From Streptosporangium saharense (GTDB lineage Bacteria; Actinomycetota; Actinomycetes; Streptosporangiales; Streptosporangiaceae), in assembly GCF_014203715.1 (NCBI RefSeq), contig NZ_JACHJP010000001.1, positions 536,432 to 600,431 on the forward strand: 64,000 nt of DNA. The letters are read 5' to 3'. The translations under genes and the position numbers were made by a program. Shown one piece after another: positions 1 to 9,154 of the stretch (the first letter of the stretch is position 1; the number at the start of each line of letters is the position of its first letter). The notes below the pieces were generated by a model. It made no database searches, had not been told where the DNA came from, and saw only the letters and a program-made list of their open reading frames with translations.

Positions 1-296
1 ATGTGGACGACCACCTCGCGCAGCCAGCCGACCAGGGCCTCGCCGGGCCGCCCCGCCGCCGCCCACTTCTCCGTGGCGTCGCACAGCGCCCGGATCCGTC
101 GGTCGTAGACGGCCTCGATCAGCTTCTCCCTAGTCGGGAAATGCCGGTACAGGGTGGCGTTGCCGACTCCGGCGACCTTGGCGATGTCGTCGAGTGAGGC
201 GCCCGCCCCCTGCGCGTTGAGCACGGTCTCCGCGGCGGCCAGCAGGCGATCGTAGTTGCGCTGCGCGTCCGCCCTACGCGGAGGTCGAGAAGTCAC
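1..296 (-). CDS. TetR-family transcriptional regulator, 3' end outside window
   Basis: The reverse strand reads from a GTG start at 296 without interruption to the window edge, giving 98 residues. Residues about 10-60 form a classic TetR N-terminal helix-turn-helix: a helix ending in LLAAAETVL, then SLDDIAKVAGVGNATLYRHF. The ligand-binding domain is missing because the window ends, so the inducer cannot be guessed. The gene diverges from the SnoaL-like gene at 387, and two 14-bp palindromes lie between them. I infer that it represses itself and the SnoaL-like/VOC genes. The GTG was chosen because it opens just before the conserved domain. Confidence 0.9.
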   Translation of the reverse strand, partial: MTSRPPRRADAQRNYDRLLAAAETVLNAQGAGASLDDIAKVAGVGNATLYRHFPTREKLIEAVYDRRIRALCDATEKWAAAGRPGEALVGWLREVVVH

Positions 297-318
297 CTCC
301 CCATCCTAGTTGCCAACC

Positions 319-368
319 GGGGACGAGTCCCCGTATCTTCCTTTCCATGGAAACGGGGACATGTCCCC
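319..368. promoter_or_regulatory. Paired palindromic operators for the divergent TetR regulator
   Basis: There are two perfect 14-bp palindromes, GGGGACGAGTCCCC at 319-332 and GGGGACATGTCCCC at 355-368. They share the half-site GGGGAC and their centres are 36 bp apart. They lie between the divergent starts at 296 and 387. Two identical-arm sites in a TetR intergenic region are best read as operators of that regulator; this is inference. Confidence 0.75.
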
Positions 369-386
369 ATTTATGAGGGAGAGCGG

Positions 387-755
387 ATGACCGAGGGACC
401 TGCGGCCGTGGTGAGGGCGATCATCGCGGCCCGCGAGGACAACGACCTGGACGCGGGCCTGCGCCGTATCGCATCCGACTCGCTCGACCAGGGCAGGCAC
501 GTCAGCCGGGAGGACTGGCGACGCAAGTGGGAGCACATGCTGACCGGCTGCCCCGACCTGGAGGTGGTCACCGAACACAGCGTGGAGAACGGCGAATGGG
601 TCGCCAACCGCTACACGATCCGAGGCACCCACACCGGAGACTTCTTCGGCCAGACCCCGACCGGCGAGCGCTTCGAGATCCACGGAATGGACATGGTCCG
701 CGTCCGCGACGGCCAACTCGTCGAACACTGGGCCTTCGCCGAACCCCTGCCTTAG
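387..755 (+). CDS. SnoaL-like ester cyclase / NTF2-fold protein
   Basis: This is a 122-residue protein. Its C-terminal half, with GTHTGDFFGQTPTG followed by a strand containing FEIHGMDMVRVRDGQLVEHW, is typical of SnoaL-like (NTF2-fold) proteins, where this stretch lines a small hydrophobic pocket. The family includes polyketide cyclases and many single-domain proteins of unknown substrate. No polyketide genes lie nearby, so a biosynthetic role is not supported. It is the first gene downstream of the paired TetR operators and is probably controlled by that regulator. The start is ATG at 387, about 19 bp after the second palindrome. Confidence 0.8.
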   Translation: MTEGPAAVVRAIIAAREDNDLDAGLRRIASDSLDQGRHVSREDWRRKWEHMLTGCPDLEVVTEHSVENGEWVANRYTIRGTHTGDFFGQTPTGERFEIHGMDMVRVRDGQLVEHWAFAEPLP

Positions 756-801
756 TGTCTGCCTCAAAGTCCGGCTTTTGATCTTGTGACAGGATCGCGG
801 G

Positions 802-1212
802 ATGCTGCGACTCACCGACTTCATCATCGACTGCCCGGACACGATGAAATTGGCGGCCTTCTACTCCGAGGTGACGGGTCACCCGGTCAAGGAGGGCAGC
901 GACGAGAGCTGGGCCGGTATTCGGTTCGGTGAGATCGAGCTGGCCTTCATCCGGGTGGAGGACTACCGCGCCCCACGGTGGCCCGACAGCGAGCACCCCA
1001 AGCAGTTCCACCTCGACTTCGAAGTCGACGACATCGAGGCCGAGCAGAGCCGCGTCCTGGCCCTCGGCGCGTCCCTGCAGCAGGACTCCATCGGCTCCGA
1101 CGGCTACGGCTGGCGCGTCTACACCGACCCCGTGGGCCACCCCTTCTGCCTCTGCCACAACAGGGGTGTCGTCTGGACCGACCAGGGCCCCATCTGGCCC
1201 AAGCGCGGCTAG
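802..1212 (+). CDS. VOC-family (glyoxalase/bleomycin-resistance fold) protein
   Basis: The protein has 136 residues. It begins with the VOC signature of a strand followed by MKLAAFYSEVTGHPV, and carries QFHLDFEVDDIEAEQSRVLALGA, the second beta-alpha-beta module. The ending YTDPVGHPFCLC is the usual C-terminal metal-side strand of Glyoxalase_6-like members. Family members bind or modify small molecules such as antibiotics, thiol adducts and aromatic compounds. No substrate can be assigned. It lies 46 bp after the SnoaL-like gene and is probably cotranscribed with it. Confidence 0.85.
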   Translation: MLRLTDFIIDCPDTMKLAAFYSEVTGHPVKEGSDESWAGIRFGEIELAFIRVEDYRAPRWPDSEHPKQFHLDFEVDDIEAEQSRVLALGASLQQDSIGSDGYGWRVYTDPVGHPFCLCHNRGVVWTDQGPIWPKRG

Positions 1213-1326
1213 CCGCAGTCGCCCTCCCCGGCCACGGACAGGGCCGGGTGGGCGAAGGCCTCGTGATCCCAGACCGGTTCAGCGGATCGATCCTGCTGAG
1301 GCGCTTTCCGGATATATGCGGATTTT

Positions 1327-2547
1327 GTGCGGGTGATTTCTCGCATTATGAATGGAGGTATGGCCCCCACCCGCTTCCGGGAGGCCGAGCGGCGCGGCCG
1401 GGCCATCTCCCGCCCCCTGCTCCGGCTCGCCCACGTCAGCCCCGAGATCGACGAGTCGCTCATGGAACGGCTCCGCGCCGCCCTGATGGAACGCGACGAA
1501 CTCGGTGCAGCCCTGGCCGGGGCGATGCGCCTTCCGCCCGGCGACCCCGGCCGGGTCTCCCACCGACAGGTGGCCGCCGCCCTGCGCGACGCGCCCCACC
1601 TGGCCGACGACCTGCCCCCGGCGCTCGAACGGTTCATGGCCGAGCTGACCACGGTGCCCGGATGGGTGGACTGGGAACGGGTCGAGCGGGGGGCCGCGGC
1701 CTTCCGCTATCTCGGGAGCAACGCGAACGACGTGCTCCTGCAACTGTCGCTGATCGGGGGCTACCGCTTCGGCGGACCGGCCGACCTCCTCGTGCTCACC
1801 GACGGTCTCGGCGGAGAGAACACGCTCGGGCGCCTTGCCGAGACCCAGAAGTGGACCCACGAGGTCACCAGGGCCGGTGGCCTGCGCCCCGGCGCCGAGG
1901 GCTGGCGGCTGACCGTCCACGTGCGGGCGATGCACGCCCTGGTCAACGCACGCTTCGAGCCGAGCTGGGACAGCGGGCGCTGGGGACTGCCGATCAACCA
2001 GTCCGACCAGGCGGGAACGCTCGGCCTCTTCGACAGCACCGTGATCCTGGGCTGCCTCGGGCTCGGCGTGCCCCTCAGCCGTCGGCAGCGCGACGACCTC
2101 ATGCACCTGTGGCGCTACGTCGGCTGGCTGATGGGCGTCGCGCCGGACTTCCTCACGGACGTGGAGAGCGTGCGGCACCGGCTGAACTACCACATCCTGC
2201 TGTCCGCGGGAGGCCAGACGGAGGCGGGACGGACCCTGGCCCGCGCGGCGGTCGAGACCCAGCGCATGCGCGCCTTCGGCCACCGGAACGCCCTGGTCGA
2301 GCGCCTGCACCAGCGCTACGAGCGTGCCCGCACCCTGAGCATGCTCACCGCGTTCCTCGGCCTGTCCGGCATGCGTGACCTCGGGCTTCCGGTGCGCCTG
2401 CCCTGGGCGCTCGTCCTCGCGTTCGTCGGAAACACCCTCCGCTACCGCGTGCTCGGAGCCCTGCCGGGTGGCCGCCGCCGTACCGAGGAACGCGGAGCCC
2501 GCGCCCAGGAACGCGTCCTCGCCTCCACCTCCCGCGAACTGCCCTAG
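1327..2547 (+). CDS. MpaB/DUF2236-family oxygenase-like protein
   Basis: This reading frame of 406 residues matches the oxygenase MpaB / DUF2236 family, haem-type proteins related to rubber oxygenase Lcp. Recognisable pieces are FMAELTTVPGWVDWERVERG and the long helix DLMHLWRYVGWLMGV. The GTG at 1327 is used here, but ATG codons at 1348 and 1360 are possible starts because the first residues are not family-like and no clear ribosome-binding site precedes 1327. The chemical reaction in actinomycetes is unknown for most homologues. It is separated from its neighbours by about 100 and 75 bp. Confidence 0.75.
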   Translation: MRVISRIMNGGMAPTRFREAERRGRAISRPLLRLAHVSPEIDESLMERLRAALMERDELGAALAGAMRLPPGDPGRVSHRQVAAALRDAPHLADDLPPALERFMAELTTVPGWVDWERVERGAAAFRYLGSNANDVLLQLSLIGGYRFGGPADLLVLTDGLGGENTLGRLAETQKWTHEVTRAGGLRPGAEGWRLTVHVRAMHALVNARFEPSWDSGRWGLPINQSDQAGTLGLFDSTVILGCLGLGVPLSRRQRDDLMHLWRYVGWLMGVAPDFLTDVESVRHRLNYHILLSAGGQTEAGRTLARAAVETQRMRAFGHRNALVERLHQRYERARTLSMLTAFLGLSGMRDLGLPVRLPWALVLAFVGNTLRYRVLGALPGGRRRTEERGARAQERVLASTSRELP

Positions 2548-2622
2548 GCGTGTTCTACGCCTGGGGCAGTCGCTTAGGCGGCGCGTCCACCTGGACGATC
2601 CTCGCAACGGCGAAGACCCACC

Positions 2623-3849
2623 CTAGGTCGTCGCCACGCGAACCCGCAGTCCGAGTACGGCGAGCGCCGCCAGGGCCAGGGTGAGCGGGACCAGGAGATA
2701 CCACCCGCAGAACGCCGTGGCCACCCCCGAGAAGACCGTCGCCGTGACGGCGACCGCCCGGCGGCTCCCGGTGAGCGTCGGGATCGCGGCGGCGGTGCCC
2801 GCCGTCGTCACCGCCGCCAGACACGCGGAGGTGGCCCGCATCAACGGATCGACGTCCAGCCCGGAAACCAGCGCCACGGCCGCGACCCCACCCGTCAACG
2901 CGCCCAGCAGCGCCAGGCTCCGCCGTACCCCACCGGCCGGGTCGGCGAAGCGGCGTGGCAGCGCGCCCTCGGCGGCCAGGGCGGCACCGAGGCGGGCGGC
3001 TCCCGCGATGTAGGTGTTGACCGCGCCGAACGTCAGCAGCAGCGCGAGCACCCCGGTGACCGGCCGCGCCACGGGTCCGACTCCCGTCTCCAGCAGGGCC
3101 GTCAGCGGCACCGGGCTCCCCGTGGCGCCGGTGCCCGTGGCCACGACCGCCACGCCTAGATACAGCACCGCGACCACGGCCAGCGTGATCCGGGTCGCCC
3201 GGACGAGACCGCGCCGCCGGTCGGCGAACTCACCCGACAGGTGGCTGGCCGCCTCCCAGCCGACGACCGCGAACAGCAGCACCCCGGCCGCGTCGGCGAC
3301 CCCGGCCATGCCGTACGGGGCGAAAGGGGTGAAGTGGGTGGTCGAGACCGAGGGGGCGGCGACCACGACGGCGACCGCCAGCAGCCCGACCAGCGTCAGC
3401 ACCATGACGAGCTGCAGCCGTCCCGAGACCCGCAGCCCCGCCGCGTTGGCCGCGAACGCCCCCGCGAGCAGCGCTCCCGCCACAGCGTTCGCCAGGCCGG
3501 AGCCACCCCCGAGACTCGCCGCCACGTATCTGCCGCCGACGAGTGCCCCGGCCAGCGTGCCCAGGGGAACCGCGCCGTAGAACCACCAGCCGACCACCGC
3601 CTCGGCCCGTGGCCCGAACACCGGTCGCACGAACGCCGCGACCCCGCCGCCGCCGGGGCGAAGCGTGCCCAACGCCGCGAACGTGGCCGCGACCGGCACG
3701 CTCAGCGCGAGCAGCCCGGCCCACGCCAGCACCGAGGCGGGTCCCGCCGAGACGGCCGCGAGGTGGGGGAGCACCAGCATCCCCGGCCCGAGAACCGCTC
3801 CGACCAGCAACGCCGTTCCCTGCCAGGCGCCAAGCCTGTGTCCTGTCAT
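2623..3849 (-). CDS. APC-superfamily amino-acid permease/exporter
   Basis: The protein has 408 residues and about 11-12 hydrophobic segments. The start, GAWQGTALLVGAVLGPGMLVLPHLAA, is the glycine-rich first helix of the amino acid-polyamine-organocation superfamily. The family exchanges or exports amino acids across the plasma membrane. It is transcribed divergently from an Lrp/AsnC regulator with only 80 bp between the starts. That pairing is typical of amino-acid exporters controlled by Lrp-type sensors, so leucine or another hydrophobic amino acid is a plausible substrate; this is inference. The ATG at 3849 fits the family N-terminus. Confidence 0.85.
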   Translation of the reverse strand: MTGHRLGAWQGTALLVGAVLGPGMLVLPHLAAVSAGPASVLAWAGLLALSVPVAATFAALGTLRPGGGGVAAFVRPVFGPRAEAVVGWWFYGAVPLGTLAGALVGGRYVAASLGGGSGLANAVAGALLAGAFAANAAGLRVSGRLQLVMVLTLVGLLAVAVVVAAPSVSTTHFTPFAPYGMAGVADAAGVLLFAVVGWEAASHLSGEFADRRRGLVRATRITLAVVAVLYLGVAVVATGTGATGSPVPLTALLETGVGPVARPVTGVLALLLTFGAVNTYIAGAARLGAALAAEGALPRRFADPAGGVRRSLALLGALTGGVAAVALVSGLDVDPLMRATSACLAAVTTAGTAAAIPTLTGSRRAVAVTATVFSGVATAFCGWYLLVPLTLALAALAVLGLRVRVATT

Positions 3850-3892
3850 AGCGCCAGAAACTAGTCATGTGCACGGTTGATCAGCGTCGTCA

Positions 3893-3904
3893 CCGAACGT
3901 TCGG
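3893..3904. promoter_or_regulatory. Palindrome between permease and Lrp/AsnC gene
   Basis: A perfect 12-bp palindrome, CCGAACGTTCGG, lies between the divergent starts at 3849 and 3930. Its position suggests a binding site for the adjacent Lrp/AsnC protein. It is short and GC-rich, so chance is possible. Confidence 0.45.
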
Positions 3905-3929
3905 CCGGAAAACGCGCGATGATCGAGGG

Positions 3930-4382
3930 ATGGACGAACTTGATTCGGAGATAGTCCGTCTTCTCCAGACGGATGCGCGGCAGTCGAACAGGGAACTGGC
4001 CAGACAGCTCGGCGTCGCCCCCTCAACCTGTCTGGAGCGGGTCCGCTCCCTCACCCGGCGCGGCGTCATCCGTGGCTACCACGCCGACATCGACCCGGCC
4101 GCGCTCAACCGGGGCACCCAGGCGATGATCTCCGTCCGGGTGCGCCCGCCGAGCCGGGAGGTCATCGACACCTTCCAGCGCACGGCGGCGGCCCTGCCCG
4201 AGGTGCTCAGCGTCTTCGTCGTGGCGGGGGACGAGGACTTCCTGCTCCACGTCGCCGTCCAGGACCTCGACCACCTGCACGCCTTCCTGCTGGACCGCCT
4301 CAGCAAACGCCGCGAGATCGTCGGCTTCAAGACCTCGGTGATCTTCCAACAGGTCCACACCCCACCGACCCGCCTCGGATGA
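3930..4382 (+). CDS. Lrp/AsnC-family transcriptional regulator
   Basis: The 150-residue product begins MDELDSEIVRLLQTDARQSN. It has the AsnC winged helix at about residues 4-60, with SNRELARQLGVAPSTCLERV as the HTH, and an RAM/ACT-like effector domain at about 65-145. The ATG at 3930 matches the family start exactly; an upstream in-frame extension to 3867 would overlap the promoter region. The family senses amino acids and oligomerises on DNA. Divergence from the permease suggests that it controls that exporter. Confidence 0.9.
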   Translation: MDELDSEIVRLLQTDARQSNRELARQLGVAPSTCLERVRSLTRRGVIRGYHADIDPAALNRGTQAMISVRVRPPSREVIDTFQRTAAALPEVLSVFVVAGDEDFLLHVAVQDLDHLHAFLLDRLSKRREIVGFKTSVIFQQVHTPPTRLG

Positions 4383-4464
4383 CCCTGTACGGCATGTCGT
4401 TGAAAAGGCCGGTGTACCAGGGGCGGCCGGTGATGGCTTATGGAGATCGACTATTCCGAAGCAT

Positions 4465-4940
4465 GAGGTATTCCAAGGGCGGCAGGCTGACCGCCGCGGA
4501 CCGTGCCAGGCGGGATTTGAAACCGCAGAGTCGTTCGCGCAAGGAGTGCCTGAACTGGAGGTGGCGCGGTAGTTTCGAATGAGCCGGACGTCGGCCAATC
4601 GCTTCCCGGCGCGGCGGGCTGTTGAGTGCGGCGAGGGGGTGATCGAGTCGTGGGCCGCCGAGCAATGGCCGGTGATAAAAGAGGCGGCGCTTGACATGGG
4701 CGCCTGACTGTATTGGGAAGACGAGTTTAGGTAGAACCTGAGGACGCCCAGAACGACCGGCTGGGCGCCGTGCGATCGCACTCCGGTGGCGAGGGTGACA
4801 GGCAGAGGGTATGGACGGGTAGCGGTGACCGGGTGGTGCGTGCTCGGCTGATGTACCGGGTCTTAGTCCTGCGCGGGCAGCCGGGTGAGGTCAAAGGCTC
4901 GGGGCGGCCGATTCATCGACTCGTTCTTCGTCGAGATGTC
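4465..4940 (+). pseudogene. IS630-family transposase remnant (N-terminal and middle parts)
   Basis: The start MRYSKGGRLTAADRARR is the usual N-terminus of actinobacterial IS630 transposases. It jumps after about 20 residues to a piece resembling the helical linker (NRFPARRAVECGEGVIESW, then AEQWP), so roughly 80-100 residues appear deleted inside. Further fragments in shifted frames resemble the catalytic-core entry (NLRTP, TPVARVTGRG) and RLMYRVLVLRG. Stop codons and frameshifts break it, and the C-terminal third including the last acidic residue is absent. The 871 bp between 4382 and 5254 hold nothing else I can recognise. Confidence 0.7.
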
Positions 4941-5253
4941 AATGTTTGAAATCTCGCTTAGCTGTGCTTTCTTCGCTGGTGCCCAGCTTAGAGGAAAGCA
5001 TCTCTCTGGCGGAGAGTTCTTGCCCGGCAGTCGAGCTTATTGCAATAGCATCCAAAAATTGGCTTCGCCTGTCTAACTCGCCGCCATCATGAGGAGGGAA
5101 GGCAGACTTGCCGCACAGGCAGAAACACCCGTTACGCACAGCAAGGAAACGAGTCGACTCGCACGCACTACTATCAGTTTTGGGCAGCCTTCTCCAGGCA
5201 GGCTTGCTATATTGATAGTCCCCGGCCAAGGACGACTTGTCGAGTGAGGCCCT

Positions 5254-6210
5254 ATGGCGCGCACGAAGAAGAAGTCTCCACGCAGTACCCGCGCCACCAA
5301 GCCCTGGTGGGAGAAGTGGGGCTTGCCCGCAACGATCGCGACCAGCCTTGTGGGTCTGGTCTTCGCGTTCGTGCAAGGCTACGGTGAAAAGCTGCTCGGC
5401 CTAGATGGTGGCACACCTGAGACAACGCCTGCTCCATCGGCCCCTGTCTCCCCGACACCCTCGGGAGAGCCACTGCGCGTAACCAAAGTGACTCCCGTGC
5501 AACGCTTTGATGATCACACATGGGTGATGAAAACGGCTCTCGATCGACCCCAACTAGCTCAGGTCAATAAGGAGATCGAGGCGGCAGGAGGGTTGGAAAG
5601 CGAGGGCGGTGAAGCGATAATGCGGAAGCTGGGTGCAGTGGAAGCAGAAATGGCGACTGTCGAGATAGAGCTGGAAGGAAATCATCCAAAAGGCGTCAGA
5701 ATTATCGGTATTCAAGCGCAGAAAAAGTGCTCCGCGCCTTGGAGCGGGACTCTACTCTATGGAGCCCCGCAGGGAAGCGTGGATCCGGTTAAATTGGGCT
5801 TTGATCTGGAAAAACCAACACCATACGCTCAGTATATTGAGATGGACGGCAGAGATCTACCTTCCTTTCGAGGTGATTATTTTGCCGACCACAAGTACAC
5901 CCTCGCCCAGGATGAACAGGTCACGTTTCGAATGGCCGCACGCACGCGCACACAATCATGTGAATACAGATACCAGTTCAAGTTAATCATCAACGGAAAA
6001 ACCTACATTCAGGCCGTCCCCAAAGAAAGCGACTCGCCCCTCCTTGTGTCTGCCCTGTATACCGATGGCTTGGATGGCGAAAACCTCTGTTCGCCTTACA
6101 AGAGGGTGTATGCCTGGAATTCTTATTCGAAAGGAATAATAAAAGGAATGATAAATGGCCAAAATCCTACCTGGATAGAAAAATCTGAGGCATGGCCTTT
6201 CTGTAAGTGA
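5254..6210 (+). CDS. Membrane-anchored extracellular protein of unknown function, low GC
   Basis: I do not recognise this 318-residue protein. A Lys/Arg-rich cytoplasmic start (MARTKKKSPRSTRATK) is followed by one membrane helix at about residues 24-42. A Thr/Pro/Ser linker (about 52-72) leads to an extracellular domain of about 240 residues. That domain has four cysteines (in KKCSAPW, QSCEYRY, ENLCSPY and PFCK) that could form two disulfides. Base composition is clearly lower in G+C than its neighbours, and a TTA codon lies at 5983-5985. It sits between two decayed IS630 transposases, which suggests transfer. The start is an ATG preceded by a weak GAGG. Confidence 0.7.
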   Translation: MARTKKKSPRSTRATKPWWEKWGLPATIATSLVGLVFAFVQGYGEKLLGLDGGTPETTPAPSAPVSPTPSGEPLRVTKVTPVQRFDDHTWVMKTALDRPQLAQVNKEIEAAGGLESEGGEAIMRKLGAVEAEMATVEIELEGNHPKGVRIIGIQAQKKCSAPWSGTLLYGAPQGSVDPVKLGFDLEKPTPYAQYIEMDGRDLPSFRGDYFADHKYTLAQDEQVTFRMAARTRTQSCEYRYQFKLIINGKTYIQAVPKESDSPLLVSALYTDGLDGENLCSPYKRVYAWNSYSKGIIKGMINGQNPTWIEKSEAWPFCK

Positions 6211-6469
6211 TGCACCATTTCTGTGATCCCACTTGCGTTGGTTCGAAAATCTCTGGACATATAGTGTTCTGTCGGTCAAGAAATGCGAGCGTGGTGTAAC
6301 GCCAGCTCCTTTCTGAGTCAGACTTTCCCTGGTGGCAGGCTTGAGGGATGAGATTCTCCACAGAAGTGGGGCCATCGACAGCAGAACGGGAGCAGCGCCA
6401 GGAGCTAGGGTTCCAGGCATCGCTGACATGTTCGCCGAGAAGATCACCTCTCCGTGACTACCCACCTCC

Positions 6470-7370
6470 TGGGCATCATCCGTAAATCTGCCGACGAATA
6501 GCGTGCGCTGTAGAAACACAGTGGCAAGGACGCGCTGATTTCCAAGGGTGCCGGGACCGGCTGCAAACCCACCGACAAGCAACTGGGCCGACTACGGGCA
6601 CTGCTGGACGGGGGCGCGGCCGCGCACGGCTGGGACGCCCCGTGCTGGATCACTCTGCGCATCGCGATGCTGATCCCCGACATGTTCCACATCCCTATAT
6701 CCCACGCGGATGTCCAACCCGCTCAAGCGGCTGGGCTGGTCGTTCCAGATCTCGGCGCACCGAGCGATCCGCCGTGATGAGGCCCGCGTGGCCACCCGGG
6801 TCAGGCGGGGGCGGCTGGCAAAACCTAGGGCTCTGGCACGTCTTCGCCGACGAGTCCGGCCATGCCTGAGACCGCTCAAAGGCCACACTTGAGCCCGCAC
6901 GGGACACACTCCGAGGCGGCCGGTGTCCTACTGCGGCTCGGGTCTCGATCGCCTCGCTAATCTGTGTCAAACCTGGATAGCGCACCCGGCTGAGCCCGCC
7001 GCACGCTCACCTACCACTGCCGCGCGAACGAACCCAAGGGCTTCAGTGAGGAGACCTTCCAAACCCTACTGAGTGCCGCTCATGCCCAACTGGGCGAAGT
7101 CTGGGGCAAAGTGCCCAAGCACGTCAGCATCCCGATGCGCGAGCGGATCGCCGCACACGAGGACTGGCCGCGAGTTCACCGGCTGTCGCCGTACGCGCCC
7201 GATCTCAATCTGGCCGAGGCGTTTGGCCGGCATTGCGCACCAAGCTGTTCACCGTCAGCGACATGGACCAGCTCGCCAGCCAGCGCAAACCCATGCGGTA
7301 CCATTCCGACCTGTCAACGGATTCATCGCCGAGACAGGTCTCACGCTCGACCCGCTGCAATCCCTGGCTT
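6470..7370 (+). pseudogene. IS630-family transposase remnant (nearly full length, frameshifted)
   Basis: Pieces of an IS630 transposase follow in the right order in changing frames. They are a WRALWKHSGKDALISKGAG-like segment (with stops), LGRLRALLDGGAAAHGW, MSNPLKRLGWSFQISAHRAI, GHTP, RTLTYHCR, GFSEETFQTLLSAAHAQLG, LSPYAPDLN and FIAETGLTLDP. The DDE-type core is therefore recognisable but broken by several frameshifts and stops, so it is inactive. It overlaps in family coordinates with the remnant at 4465-4940, so the two are separate copies rather than halves of one element. It ends about 25 bp before the stop of the glycosidase gene at 7397. Confidence 0.75.
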
Positions 7371-7396
7371 TCTTCCTCGGGACGAGGAGATCCGTT

Positions 7397-8782
7397 TTAG
7401 CGGGCGCTCCACCTGACCTCGTGGGGCTGGAGGGTGACCTTCTTGCCGTCCACGGTGGCGTCGATCTTCTTCTCGGTGGTGTTGACCATCACCAGTTGTT
7501 CGGGCTGGGCCAGCACCCGGATCGCGGGGTTGGAGGAGGTGACGTCCTCAAGCTTGGCGTCGGCGGGGAACCATTTGGCGAAGCCGCTGACCAGCTTGCC
7601 GGTCGGCAGCAGGGCGCCGGTCTTCGGGTCCCACATGCAGCCGTCACAGGCACCGCTCTTGGCCTGCGGGTTCCAGTACAGCGCGGTCGCCGCGCCGCTC
7701 CTGGCGAACTCGATCATCGAGGCGGCCTGTACGGCGAGCCGCTTGGCAGCGGGCCACGCGGTGCCGTCCTCGGGGACGAAGTACCACTCCGACCACCAGA
7801 TCGGCATGTCCCCGGTCTTCTTCCGCAGCCAGGAGGTGACCGCGCTGAACTTGCCCAGCGCGCCGAAGGCGTCGGGCAGCAGCTCGTGGGCGTCGGTCAG
7901 CGAGGCGCCGTCGACTACGACGAAGTCGGCGCCCTTCTTGTTCTCGAACCAGTAGGTGAAGGCGTCCAGGACGTTCTGGTTGACGACCCCCCACGACCCG
8001 CGCAGCTCGGAGGTGCCCTCGCGGTTGGTGTCGAACCCGATGTACGGCCCGCCTATCTTGGCGTCGGGCCTGACCTTCTTCACCGCGTCGTAGACCTTGT
8101 TGTACAGCTCCGTGTAGCCCTTGTAGTCGGCGGGCTTCGAGTGGTCCTTCCAGAATCCCTTGAGCTCGTTCCAGACCATGAAGTACTTGACGTCGCGATA
8201 CCGGTCGGCGACGGCCGCGGACAGTTTCGCGAAGTCGTCGAAGTGCTCGGGGTAGGGGGCGTCCTCAAGGTGCTCGGCCCAGGCCGACTCCTCCGTCGGT
8301 CCCTGGGGGCCGCCCTTCATCCAGTCGGGCGCGCAGCACAGCGTGATGACGGGTGTGCCACCGGACTGCCGCATGAGGTTCGTCCGGCTGTCGAGGTCCT
8401 CCCAGTAGTAGTCCCCGGGATGCGGCTCGGGGTTGAGCGCGCCGAAGCCCATGATGTGCTGGTTCTGCAGCATCGGAATCGGGGAGAGCGCCTGGCTCAC
8501 GTCCTGTTCGAACCGCTGGGTGACGTTGTTGGCGCTGATCCCGGTGTGGGTGAAGCCCCAACGTGGCCAGTCGGGATCGACCGAGGGCGGCGTGGCGATC
8601 TCACTGGCCGCCTGGGGCGAGGCGCTGAAGCGCTGCGCGTCGGGGGTCGCCCCACCGTCGTCGCCGGAGGAGCAGCCGGCCGCGACCAGCGTCACCGCGA
8701 CGATCGCGGCGGCCGAGGCGATCGCCCGGCCGCGGAGACGCCACGTCGATCCCGCGTTACCCGATGACACCTTGGTCTCCAT
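7397..8782 (-). CDS. Secreted lipoprotein glycoside hydrolase (clan GH-A, GH39-like)
   Basis: With the ATG at 8782 the protein has 461 residues and a lipoprotein signal ending in VAAGC (lipidated Cys about 37). The body reads as a (beta/alpha)8 clan-A glycosidase. WNELKGF near residue 204 carries the Asn-Glu acid/base pair, and WWSEWYF near residue 330 carries the nucleophile Glu. The pattern is closest to GH39-type xylosidase/iduronidase-like enzymes, but the substrate cannot be fixed. An upstream extension to 8863 is possible in frame but would bury the signal peptide. It is monocistronic. The stop abuts the IS630 remnant. Confidence 0.8.
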   Translation of the reverse strand: METKVSSGNAGSTWRLRGRAIASAAAIVAVTLVAAGCSSGDDGGATPDAQRFSASPQAASEIATPPSVDPDWPRWGFTHTGISANNVTQRFEQDVSQALSPIPMLQNQHIMGFGALNPEPHPGDYYWEDLDSRTNLMRQSGGTPVITLCCAPDWMKGGPQGPTEESAWAEHLEDAPYPEHFDDFAKLSAAVADRYRDVKYFMVWNELKGFWKDHSKPADYKGYTELYNKVYDAVKKVRPDAKIGGPYIGFDTNREGTSELRGSWGVVNQNVLDAFTYWFENKKGADFVVVDGASLTDAHELLPDAFGALGKFSAVTSWLRKKTGDMPIWWSEWYFVPEDGTAWPAAKRLAVQAASMIEFARSGAATALYWNPQAKSGACDGCMWDPKTGALLPTGKLVSGFAKWFPADAKLEDVTSSNPAIRVLAQPEQLVMVNTTEKKIDATVDGKKVTLQPHEVRWSAR

Positions 8783-9154
8783 CCGATACTCACTGTTCGC
8801 TTTGTCCAGAGCGTTCCATGGTCGTGGAGTAAGCGGAGAACACGGGAGATGGTTCACAGGCAAGCGTTATGCCAACTTCACCGGCCTCTGCCGTGCCGTA
8901 CGGCCTGAGCTGGGGTGATTTAACAGGGAGTAAGCAGAAGGTGAGGAAAGTCACCGGCTCTCCCGAGAGCCGGGGGTCGCCGGGGCGGTGTGGGATCTAC
9001 GACATCCGGGGCTCGGTGCTCGGCACGGCCCTACAGTGGGTCTCCGAAGAACGGGGTGTCCCGTTCCCGTTTCCCCCGAAAAACCCGGATATTTGCTCAT
9101 TTGTCCACCGAAATGGTGCAGCATGGCCGGGTGTCTCCTCCTGACAAGAGCGAC

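Noticed and set aside
4938-5376. Several short frames on both strands between the first IS630 remnant and the low-GC gene
   Set aside because: They have no domain, no ribosome site and inconsistent base composition. They are most likely leftover element sequence and the promoter of the gene at 5254.
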